Of a stretch of 12,988 nucleotides of DNA, positions 7,316 through 12,988 are shown one piece after another. The stretch's first letter is position 1; each line of letters starts with the position of its first letter. Position numbers and translations under genes: made by a program. The DNA comes from Planctomycetota bacterium. Lineage in GTDB: Bacteria; Planctomycetota; Brocadiia; JAJRTI01. Under the pieces are notes generated by a model. It saw only the letters and a program-made list of their open reading frames with translations, was not told the DNA's origin and did no database searches. The stretch lies in the NCBI GenBank assembly GCA_024278415.1, contig JAJRTI010000487.1, forward strand, positions 1-12,988. Direction: 5' to 3'.

Positions 7316-7831
7316 ATGAAACTGACTCGCAAAACCCGGCTCGCATTCGGGCTCGCCACAACCGCGCTTGTGATCCTGACCTTGGCCCCACTCATCGCCC
7401 AAGCTGCGCCGGCCGCGATGCTGCGGCATCGGCTCGGAGATACGCCGCTGGGCCGGTTCGTGACCGGCCAAGTCGGACGCATGCTCGTGCTGAAGTCGGA
7501 ACTCGACGTGACCCCGAAGCAGCGCGAGCAAGTGGTGAGCATCCTGCGCTCCCACCGAGCGGAGATCGCCAAGGCGGCCAAGCCGGTCGTGGAGAAACGC
7601 CGCGTGCTGCGCGAGGCCACATTGGCCGAGAAGATCGACGAGGCGCGCATCCGCGCCGCGGCCGAAGACCTCGGCAAGTCGCTCGGCGACCTCGCGGTGC
7701 TCGGCGCCAAGATCAAAGGCCAAGTGCGCGACGTGCTCACGCCCGAGCAGCGTGACCGCATCAAGGCGTTCCACGCCGAAAACGACCAGGTGGTCGATAA
7801 GTTCATCGCGCAAGTTGCGGAGTCCCAATGA
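7316..7831 (+). CDS. Exported Spy/CnrX-like LTxxQ helical protein, probable stress sensor
   Basis: 171-residue predicted periplasmic protein. A basic start (MKLTRKTR) and hydrophobic core end in a signal-peptidase-like site at A28-Q-A30. The mature part is almost wholly helical, with two LTxxQ-type motifs, L63-D-V-T-P-K-Q69 and L141-T-P-E-Q145, placed as in Spy, CpxP and CnrX-type proteins (helical hairpin, periplasmic chaperone or metal sensor). It has few His and no Cys in the mature region, so a metal-binding role is not evident. AGGAG at 7304-7308 sets the start. Its stop overlaps a possible upstream start for the sigma gene (ATGA at 7828). Being first in a sigma/anti-sigma cassette, it probably senses envelope conditions and relays them to the anti-sigma protein. 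Confidence 0.8.
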   Translation: MKLTRKTRLAFGLATTALVILTLAPLIAQAAPAAMLRHRLGDTPLGRFVTGQVGRMLVLKSELDVTPKQREQVVSILRSHRAEIAKAAKPVVEKRRVLREATLAEKIDEARIRAAAEDLGKSLGDLAVLGAKIKGQVRDVLTPEQRDRIKAFHAENDQVVDKFIAQVAESQ

Positions 7832-7960
7832 CCGCATCCGCCATGACATCGGCGTGCGCCGCGAGGAACTCGGCCGCAATGCGGACCGCGTTCCTCGCGC
7901 GCGTGTACGCGCTTGGCGCCCGCATTCTAGCGCATGCGGCTACCGCGCGCGTGCTGGCTA

Positions 7961-7989
7961 TGGACAGCCCGCCCGCGGCCGCGGATAAT
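7961..7989 (+). promoter_or_regulatory. Internal promoter at the ECF sigma gene, leaderless
   Basis: TGGACA (7961-7966) and GATAAT (7984-7989) match consensus at 5 of 6 positions each with a 17-nt spacer. Transcription would begin at about 7996, exactly the chosen ATG of the sigma factor, so the mRNA would have no leader. Confidence 0.5.
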
Positions 7990-7995
7990 GCCCCC

Positions 7996-8553
7996 ATGGA
8001 CCTGGCGGACCAACGCGATATCCGGGCGAGCCTCAAGGGCGACGAGGACGCGTACGCGCGGCTCGTGCGGCGCTACGAGAAAGACGTGGCCAGCCGCATG
8101 TGGCGGTTCACGCGCGATCGCACGGACCACGAGGAACTCACGCACGAGGTTTTCGTGGAGGCGTACTTCAGCCTGCCAAGCTTTCGCGGCGATGCGCCGT
8201 TCGAGCATTGGCTCCACGTGATCGCCACCCGCGTGGGCTACCGCTTCTGGCGCAAGCAGAAGCGCCCACAAGAAGCCACGCTGCCCATAGAGGATTGGGA
8301 GGCCGCGGCCGAGGACGCGACCGAGCCCCAGGAGGCCGCGGAGCTGCTGCACCACCTCCTGGCGCAACTGCCCCCGCGGGACCGTCTGGTGTTGACGTTG
8401 ATGTATATCGAAGAGCATAGCGTGGCGGAGACGGCCGGCCTCACCGGCTGGAGCGAAAGCATGGTGAAGGTCCAAGCGCACCGCGCGCGCAAGAAGCTGC
8501 GAGCCGCGTTCGACCGACTTGAACGGAAGGACGCTGGAAGCACGGGAGGATGA
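7996..8553 (+). CDS. ECF-type RNA polymerase sigma factor
   Basis: 185-residue extracytoplasmic-function sigma70-family factor. Region 2 spans about 16-90, including the DHEELTHEVFVEAY core-binding stretch (44-57) and SFRGDAPFEHWL. A short acidic linker (96-115) leads to region 4 (about 116-171), whose helix-turn-helix at about 141-166 (SVAETAGLTGWSESMVKVQ) reads the -35 element. The start is a choice. 7996 gives a normal ECF N-terminus and fits a leaderless promoter. An in-frame ATG at 7828 overlaps the upstream stop and has GGAG 5 nt before it, but would add 56 Ala-rich residues unlike any sigma domain. Another ATG is at 7960. The next gene is the probable anti-sigma, so this factor is likely held at the membrane and released on an envelope signal. 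Confidence 0.9.
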   Translation: MDLADQRDIRASLKGDEDAYARLVRRYEKDVASRMWRFTRDRTDHEELTHEVFVEAYFSLPSFRGDAPFEHWLHVIATRVGYRFWRKQKRPQEATLPIEDWEAAAEDATEPQEAAELLHHLLAQLPPRDRLVLTLMYIEEHSVAETAGLTGWSESMVKVQAHRARKKLRAAFDRLERKDAGSTGG

Positions 8554-8555
8554 TG

Positions 8556-8810
8556 ATGGATGAGATTGAAATGATAAAGAAGCTGGCCAGCCGGGCCCGG
8601 CAAGAGGCCCCTCCGCCAGTGGACGTAGCGGACCGTGTGGTCACGAGCATTCGCGGCGCCGGCGTGCGGCCTCAGGTGGTGCTCTGGGGCGCGGCCGCGA
8701 TCTCAGCCTTGGCCGCGGCATTCATCGGCGTGGTCGCCATGCGCATCGTGTTCGCGTTCGCCGACCCGCTGCAAGACATGTTCACCCCCTTCCTCACGGT
8801 GATCCAATGA
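8556..8810 (+). CDS. Small single-pass membrane protein, probable anti-sigma factor
   Basis: 84-residue protein. Residues 1-38 are charged and helical (MDEIEMIKKLASRARQE) and would be cytoplasmic. A hydrophobic segment at about 41-68 follows, with a short C-terminal tail. No zinc-binding anti-sigma motif (HxxxCxxC) is present. Size and layout match CnrY/NccY-like anti-sigma factors, which bind their ECF partner through a short N-terminal helix; that match is by architecture, not recognised sequence. Three tandem ATG codons occur (8550, 8553, 8556). The last has GGGAGGA at 8544-8550 at proper spacing and is chosen. The gene lies 2 nt after the sigma stop, and its own stop overlaps the next start (ATGA), so all three are translationally linked. 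Confidence 0.72.
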   Translation: MDEIEMIKKLASRARQEAPPPVDVADRVVTSIRGAGVRPQVVLWGAAAISALAAAFIGVVAMRIVFAFADPLQDMFTPFLTVIQ

Positions 8811-9253
8811 GTGACACGGACGAACCTACCGAGAAGAAGCCGGCCATGCCGAGGCCCTGGCACAAACCCTGGGTGACGGTCTTCCTCGCGCTGGTCATTT
8901 TCCTAACTGGCCTCGCCGCGGGCGCCGGGCTTACCGTGATTGCGATCATCAACCGCGTGCAATTCGCCATCCACCATCCCAAAGAGACGGGCCAGCGCGT
9001 GGCGAGGCGGCTCAAGCGCGTGCTCGATCTGGACGACGCGCAAGCGGAGAAGGTTAGCACGATCGTGGCGGAGCAGCAGGAGAAGCTCCTGGCCATCCGG
9101 CGCGACGTGCAGCCCCGCGTCGTGGGGGAGATCGATGAGACCTACCGGCGCATCAGCGAGGTACTGAATGCCAAGCAGAAGCAGGAGTGGGAGCGGACCT
9201 TCACCCGGCTCAAGACGAAGTGGGTCCCGAAGCTGCCGCCCAAAACCGAATAG
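8807..9253 (+). CDS. Membrane-anchored Spy/CnrX-like helical protein
   Basis: 148-residue protein with a short charged cytoplasmic N-terminus, one transmembrane segment at about 22-49 (rich in Ala, Gly, Leu and Val), and a charged helical periplasmic domain. The domain holds two motifs in Spy-like spacing, L73-D-L-D-D-A-Q79 and L120-N-A-K-Q-K125, paralleling LTxxQ repeats. A His pair (H56-H57) just outside the membrane, with H19 near the N-terminus, are the only obvious metal ligands. It starts by ATGA overlap with the anti-sigma gene, ending the cassette. A tethered partner for the exported LTxxQ protein, or a second sensor, is the likeliest role. It is convergent with the cyclophilin gene, with only 12 nt between their stops and no clear terminator. 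Confidence 0.75.
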   Translation: MSDTDEPTEKKPAMPRPWHKPWVTVFLALVIFLTGLAAGAGLTVIAIINRVQFAIHHPKETGQRVARRLKRVLDLDDAQAEKVSTIVAEQQEKLLAIRRDVQPRVVGEIDETYRRISEVLNAKQKQEWERTFTRLKTKWVPKLPPKTE

Positions 9254-9265
9254 CCCGGCCCGCGC

Positions 9266-9865
9266 TCAGTCCACGCGAAAGATGCGCACTTGCCGAATCA
9301 CCACCGGCGTGAGGGGCTTGTCGTTCTTGTCTGTCGCCACGCTTTCAATTCGACGCACGGTGGCCATGCCCTTCACGACCTGGCCGAATATGGTGTGCTT
9401 CCCATCGAGCCAAGGCGTGGGCGCAGTGGTGATGAAGAACTGGCTGCCGTTGGTATTGGGGCCCGAGTTGGCCATGGAAAGGCGGCCCGGCCTGTCGTGC
9501 TTGAGGCCCGGATCGAACTCGTCCTCGAAGGTGTAGCCCGGCCCGCCCGTGCCCGTGCCCAGGGGACAGCCGCCTTGGATCATGAACTTCTTGATGACGC
9601 GGTGGAAGGTGAGCCCATTGTAGAAGCGGCGCCGAGCGGGCCGGCCCGTGCGAACATCGATGAACTCCTTCTCCCCACGCGCCAGGCCCACGAAGTTCTT
9701 GACGGTTTTTGGCGCCTGCTTCTCGAACAACTCGCAGGTGAAGTCGCCCTTGCTCGTAACGAACTCGGCGTACAAGCCCTTGGGCAACCGGCCCTCGGCC
9801 GCACAAGGCAAGGCCAGCACGCATGCAGCCAAGACCGCGGCTGCGATCCTCAGACTCAACTTCAC
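9266..9865 (-). CDS. Cyclophilin-type peptidyl-prolyl isomerase, exported
   Basis: 199-residue cyclophilin catalysing cis-trans isomerisation of peptidyl-prolyl bonds. Residues 1-23 are a signal peptide ([15 protein letters not shown], then VLALPCAA), probably cut after A23. L12-A-A-C15 also matches a lipobox, so a lipoprotein is possible. Catalytic and binding residues are intact: R89 (TFHRVI), Q97 (FMIQGG), N133 ([14 protein letters not shown]), Q142, F143, W152 and H157. The start is GTG (CAC at 9863-9865), with GGAGAA 8 nt upstream (9874-9879). It lies 51 nt downstream of a very similar cyclophilin lacking a signal peptide, so both probably share a transcript. It would act on folding in the periplasm. 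Confidence 0.93.
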   Translation of the reverse strand: MKLSLRIAAAVLAACVLALPCAAEGRLPKGLYAEFVTSKGDFTCELFEKQAPKTVKNFVGLARGEKEFIDVRTGRPARRRFYNGLTFHRVIKKFMIQGGCPLGTGTGGPGYTFEDEFDPGLKHDRPGRLSMANSGPNTNGSQFFITTAPTPWLDGKHTIFGQVVKGMATVRRIESVATDKNDKPLTPVVIRQVRIFRVD

Positions 9866-9916
9866 GGCTTCAGTTCTCCGTCATTGCTTGTCCGTGGTGG
9901 CTGCGCCCTGCCCCCC

Positions 9917-10444
9917 CTACTGCATCCGGAACACCTCGACCTGCTTCACCACAACCGGCGTCACCGGCCGATCACTCTTATCAGTCTTGGTCGATTCGAT
10001 CTGCTTGAGCACATCCATGCCCTCGACGACTTGGCCGAAGATCGAGTGTTTGTCGTCGAGCCACGGCGTGGGCACGGTGGTGATGAAGAACTGGCTGCCG
10101 TTGGTGTTCGGCCCGGAATTCGCCATGGAGAGCTTGCCCGCCGCGTCATGCCGCAGTTCGGGGTGGAACTCGTCCTCGAAGCGATAGCCCGGCCCGCCCG
10201 TGCCAGTGCCCAGGGGACAGCCGCCTTGGATCATGAAATCCACGATGACGCGGTGAAACGTCAACCCGTTGTAGAAGGGCCGCTTCACGTTTTCGTTCGT
10301 GTTCGGGTCCAGAAATTCCTGCGCGCCGACCGCAAGGCCAACAAAGTTGCCGACCGTATTGGGAGCCTTATCTTCGAACAACTCGCAAGTGATCTCACCC
10401 AACGTGGTGACAAACTTCGCATACAGGCCTTTGGGCAGTGCCAT
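9917..10444 (-). CDS. Cyclophilin-type peptidyl-prolyl isomerase, cytoplasmic
   Basis: 175-residue cyclophilin lacking a signal peptide, hence probably cytoplasmic. The active site is intact: R65 (TFHRVI), Q73 (FMIQGG), N109, Q118, F119, W128 and H133. It shares long identical runs with the neighbouring exported cyclophilin, such as [11 protein letters not shown] and [17 protein letters not shown], so they are close paralogues from a tandem duplication. A typical bacterial single-domain cyclophilin is about 160-190 residues. The ATG start has AAGGAG 8 nt upstream (10453-10458). It is first in the two-gene leftward unit and divergent from the amidohydrolase gene. Confidence 0.94.
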   Translation of the reverse strand: MALPKGLYAKFVTTLGEITCELFEDKAPNTVGNFVGLAVGAQEFLDPNTNENVKRPFYNGLTFHRVIVDFMIQGGCPLGTGTGGPGYRFEDEFHPELRHDAAGKLSMANSGPNTNGSQFFITTVPTPWLDDKHSIFGQVVEGMDVLKQIESTKTDKSDRPVTPVVVKQVEVFRMQ

Positions 10445-10497
10445 TGACTTAGCTCCTTGCGAGAGGGCGAACAGGCATGAACAACGCTACGGCCTGA

Positions 10498-10526
10498 ACG
10501 ATACCAGCTTCAGCCTTCAGGATCAA
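10498..10526 (-). promoter_or_regulatory. Candidate promoter of the cyclophilin pair
   Basis: On the minus strand, TTGATC (10521-10526) and TATCGT (10498-10503), each 4 of 6 to consensus, are 17 nt apart. The predicted leader to the first cyclophilin is about 47 nt and contains the AAGGAG ribosome site. Confidence 0.4.
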
Positions 10527-10611
10527 ACCGCCGCCGGCCACGCCTTCCCGGGTGCGCTGGGGTGGGCGCGTTTCGTCAACACACTGCGCGGACTCGTTGG
10601 CCCTTGCTGAC

Positions 10612-10640
10612 TTGACGCGCTTCGCCCCATGCGGCAGAAT
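10612..10640 (+). promoter_or_regulatory. Candidate promoter of the two-domain amidohydrolase
   Basis: TTGACG (10612-10617, 5 of 6) and CAGAAT (10635-10640, 4 of 6) are 17 nt apart. Transcription would begin near 10647, about 49 nt before the start codon. It is divergent from the cyclophilin promoter. Confidence 0.5.
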
Positions 10641-10695
10641 GCGACACGATCTGCCACTCTACCGCGGCATCCTTGGTTTCACCCCTTTCCCGCCC

Positions 10696-12291
10696 ATGCC
10701 CAATATCACATTCTTCGACTGCAACTGTCTGATTGGCCTCCAGTCCTTTCGCGAGCCAGAACAGATCTGGCGGACGGAGGATGTCGTCGACGAACTGAAG
10801 TACCACAACATTCATGCCGCGCTCGCCACGCACGCGCAGGCCGTGCAGTTCAACGCGGCTTACGGCAACGAGCAAGCCCTTGTTGAGACGCGCAAGAGCA
10901 GCCGGCTCTGCCCCTGCTGGGTCGTGTTGCCGCACTGGGCCGACGACTTCCCGCCGCCGGACGACTTGCTCTCGTGCATGCAGAAGCGCGACGTGCGCGC
11001 GGTGCGCATCTGCCCCAGCAGCATGAGTTGGGACATGGCCGCGCACAGCGCCGGCCCGCTGCTTTCTGCGCTCGAGGAAGCGGGCATTCCCGTTTTTGTG
11101 CCGGCCGGCGAGTTGTCGCCTTCCGCGCTCTACAGCCTGTGCAAGCGGCATCCCAAGCTCAACGTCGTAGCCCTCGGTCTCACATGGTCCACGCCGCGGC
11201 AGATCTTCCCCGTCCTGCACGAGTGCCCCAACCTGCACTTGGAGACGTCGGCGTATCAAGGCCATCAGGCTCTCCGCGTCTTCGCACAGAAGTTCGGTGC
11301 GGAACGCCTCCTCTTTGGCACGGACCTACCCAACAAGAGCCCGGGCGCTTGCAAGGCGAATGTCATGTATACGCGGCTCCCGCTTCGCGAGAAGCGCCTC
11401 ATCGCCGGCGAGAACCTCGCACGCTTGCTGCGCGTGGACATGCCCAAGCCGTACGGCAAACTCAAGATGGACTCGATCATGTCCCGCGTCGACCGCGGGC
11501 TGCCGTTGAAGATGAAAGTGATCGACGCCCACTCGCACGTGGGACACGATGGCTGCCAAAGCATCGCCAAGAACGCGCTCCACGACCAGAGCGCACCGGC
11601 CATGGTCGAGTCTATGGATGCGCTCGGCATTGACGTGACCCTCACCTCCTCGTGGATCGGCATCCACGGCGACGGCCCGGCCGGCAACCAGCTTGTCGCG
11701 GACACGGTCGAGCGTTTCCCCGGCCGGTTCATGGGATACGCGACAATCAACCCCAACTATCCGGAGACCGTGGACGAGCAATTGGACTTCTGCTTTCGAA
11801 AGCACGAGTTTATGGGCATCAAGCCGTATCCACCTCGGCACATGTACCCGCTTGATGGGCCAAACAACCGCAAGATCCTCGAGTTCGCCAACGAACATCA
11901 CCTCCCAATCCTCTACCACCACGCCGGCAACTACCGCACGAAGCAGAGCGGCGAGGCCATGATCGCGTCGTTGAGCGAGAAGTATCTCAACGCGAAGTTC
12001 ATGTTCGCTCACAGCGGCGCGAGTTGGCAGGCATGCAAAGGCTACACGGAGGTGGCGAAGCGCCGGCCCAACGTGTTCCTTGAGATCACCTACACCGCGG
12101 TCACTTTCGGAGCGATTGAGTATATGGTGCGTGAGGCCGGAGCCGACAAGGTGATCTTCGGGAGCGACTTCCCCATGCGCGACCCGGCGCCACAGCTCGC
12201 ATGGGTCGCGTGCGCGAAGATCCGCCTCGAGGACAAGCGCAAGATCCTCTGTGAGAACTTCGAGCGCATCCTGGAGGACGTGAGGCTGTAG
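10696..12291 (+). CDS. Tandem-domain amidohydrolase with degenerate first domain
   Basis: 531-residue protein built from two amidohydrolase_2-type (TIM-barrel, metal-dependent) domains. The second, from residue 273, has the full set: D277-A-H279-S-H281, K376 (IKPYPP), H408-H409 (YHHAG), H439 (MFAHSG) and D491 (FGSDFP). It should be a metal-dependent hydrolase or decarboxylase-like enzyme of unknown substrate. The first (1-265) keeps the layout but replaces those positions: D8-C-N10-C-L12, V135-P136-A-G, A159-L160-G, with only D210 (FGTDLP) kept. It is therefore probably non-catalytic. The start at 10696 is chosen because the domain begins right after it; an ORF extension to 10552 runs back through the promoter. 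No Shine-Dalgarno sequence is visible. No signal peptide. Confidence 0.85.
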   Translation: MPNITFFDCNCLIGLQSFREPEQIWRTEDVVDELKYHNIHAALATHAQAVQFNAAYGNEQALVETRKSSRLCPCWVVLPHWADDFPPPDDLLSCMQKRDVRAVRICPSSMSWDMAAHSAGPLLSALEEAGIPVFVPAGELSPSALYSLCKRHPKLNVVALGLTWSTPRQIFPVLHECPNLHLETSAYQGHQALRVFAQKFGAERLLFGTDLPNKSPGACKANVMYTRLPLREKRLIAGENLARLLRVDMPKPYGKLKMDSIMSRVDRGLPLKMKVIDAHSHVGHDGCQSIAKNALHDQSAPAMVESMDALGIDVTLTSSWIGIHGDGPAGNQLVADTVERFPGRFMGYATINPNYPETVDEQLDFCFRKHEFMGIKPYPPRHMYPLDGPNNRKILEFANEHHLPILYHHAGNYRTKQSGEAMIASLSEKYLNAKFMFAHSGASWQACKGYTEVAKRRPNVFLEITYTAVTFGAIEYMVREAGADKVIFGSDFPMRDPAPQLAWVACAKIRLEDKRKILCENFERILEDVRL

Positions 12292-12313
12292 CTGCTTTGC
12301 AAGGCGGCCGCGC

Positions 12314-12342
12314 TTGACAGCCCACCCCAGTGCTCGGACAAT
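12314..12342 (+). promoter_or_regulatory. Sigma70-like promoter of the xylose isomerase gene
   Basis: Perfect TTGACA (12314-12319) and GACAAT (12337-12342, 4 of 6) with a 17-nt spacer. It begins 22 nt after the amidohydrolase stop, so the isomerase gene has its own promoter. The predicted start near 12349 leaves a leader of about 55 nt. Confidence 0.6.
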
Positions 12343-12403
12343 AGGCATCCCATCGAGACCAAGACTGCCAACGCCACCCATGAAACGCATGGAGACCCTC
12401 GCC

Positions 12404-12988
12404 ATGGCTAAGAAGAAGTCGATCCAATACCGCTTCACCTTCGGCCCGTGGAACATCCACGAAGGCGCGGACCCCTTCGGGCCTGAGGTGCGCAAGAGCT
12501 ACGCGTTCGACAAGAAGCTCGACATGCTCAAGGATCTCAAGTTCGACGGTGTGCAGTTTCATGACGACGACGCAGTGCCGGAGCTGGACGGCAAGTCCCC
12601 TGCCCAGATTCAGCGCGCGGCCACGGCGGTGCGCCGGAAACTCGACAACCGCGGGCTCGTCGCGGAATTCGTCGCCCCCCGTCTATGGGAGACCGGCAAA
12701 GGAACCGATGGCGGATACACGTCGAACTCCCCTTCAGACCGCAAGTACGCCAAGGACCGCACGCGCAAGGCGGTGGACATCGCAAACGCACTCGGCACTC
12801 GCAACATCGTGCTTTGGCTTGCCCGGGAGGGTACCTACCTGCGAGAATCCAAGAGCGCGGCGGATGCGTACCGCATGCTCGTCGCCGCTGTGGACGACAT
12901 CCTGGAATACGACACCCACACCCGGGTCCTCATCGAGCCAAAGCCTAACGAACCCATGGACCACGCGTTTGTGCCCACCATGGGCCAT
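12404..12988 (+). CDS. xylA: Xylose isomerase, 5' part (cut by window end)
   Basis: First 195 codons of a xylose isomerase of the short (class I, actinobacterial-like) type, which normally has about 390 residues. It interconverts xylose and xylulose (and glucose and fructose) using divalent metals in a TIM barrel. Visible landmarks: RFTFGPW at 10-16, DPFG at 23-26, the catalytic pair H53 and D56 in FHDDD, and E178-P-K180-PNEP with metal ligand E178 and K180. Family resemblance to Streptomyces-type enzymes is strong, although the GPWNIHEGAD segment differs from the usual GLWTVGWQGRD. The start at 12404 has GGAG (12391-12394) 9 nt upstream; in-frame ATGs at 12380 and 12389 lack one. The reading frame is intact to the window edge. 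Confidence 0.9.
   Translation, partial: MAKKKSIQYRFTFGPWNIHEGADPFGPEVRKSYAFDKKLDMLKDLKFDGVQFHDDDAVPELDGKSPAQIQRAATAVRRKLDNRGLVAEFVAPRLWETGKGTDGGYTSNSPSDRKYAKDRTRKAVDIANALGTRNIVLWLAREGTYLRESKSAADAYRMLVAAVDDILEYDTHTRVLIEPKPNEPMDHAFVPTMGH

Noticed and set aside
6881..7879. Minus-strand open frame of 332 codons over the intergenic hairpins
   Set aside because: It translates the palindromic element and the antisense of two genes; no domain is recognisable.
7828..7995. N-terminal extension of the sigma factor from ATG 7828
   Set aside because: Ala-rich, without a sigma-domain match, and it contains a good promoter. It is kept only as an alternative because of GGAG upstream and the ATGA overlap.
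9290..10447. Plus-strand open frame of 385 codons across both cyclophilins
   Set aside because: Its repetitive halves simply mirror the two paralogous cyclophilins on the other strand.
11326..12495. Minus-strand open frame of 389 codons within the amidohydrolase gene
   Set aside because: Antisense of a gene with clear metal-ligand motifs, and it runs across the xylose isomerase promoter and start.

Overview
This is a GC-rich (roughly 60-65% by eye) bacterial window with tightly packed genes. The gene content is two sulfatase-superfamily proteins flanking a heparinase II/III-type lyase, a ferredoxin-tailed aldo/keto reductase, an ECF sigma cassette with Spy/CnrX-like helical proteins, and tandem cyclophilins. 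Together with short hairpin repeats between genes, this best suits a polysaccharide-degrading member of the Planctomycetota/Lentisphaerota (PVC) group or a neighbouring candidate phylum such as Hydrogenedentota. That placement is an inference from gene content, not from a marker gene.

Layout. Positions 1-312 hold no gene but carry a repeat of small hairpins, two of which show a compensatory base-pair change. An aldo/keto reductase with two C-terminal [4Fe-4S] motifs runs leftward (1395-313, TTG start) and is divergent from a rightward polysaccharide cluster: Cys-type sulfatase (1632-3077), heparinase II/III-like lyase (3250-5670), and a sulfatase-fold enzyme with Thr in place of the catalytic Cys (5667-7040, ATGA overlap). 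A hairpin-dense intergenic region (7027-7168) follows.

Next comes a four-gene cassette (7316-9253): exported LTxxQ/Spy-like protein, ECF sigma factor, small single-pass membrane protein (probable anti-sigma) and a membrane-anchored Spy-like protein. It resembles CnrYXH-type metal or envelope stress systems, with two candidate sensors. Two leftward paralogous cyclophilins follow (10444-9917 without a signal peptide, then 9865-9266 with one). The right end has a rightward two-domain amidohydrolase whose first domain has lost its metal-binding histidines (10696-12291), and the 5' part of a xylose isomerase gene cut by the window edge (12404 onward).

How the genes may work together. The lyase and two sulfatase-fold enzymes probably strip ester groups from and depolymerise an anionic polysaccharide. 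None has a convincing export signal, so they may act on imported oligosaccharides inside the cell. The AKR and xylose isomerase fit general sugar metabolism. Six sigma70-like promoter candidates are visible, five with exactly 17-nt spacers. One lies inside the sigma cassette and places the transcription start at about the sigma factor ATG. Several genes lack a Shine-Dalgarno sequence and instead have a C-rich leader.
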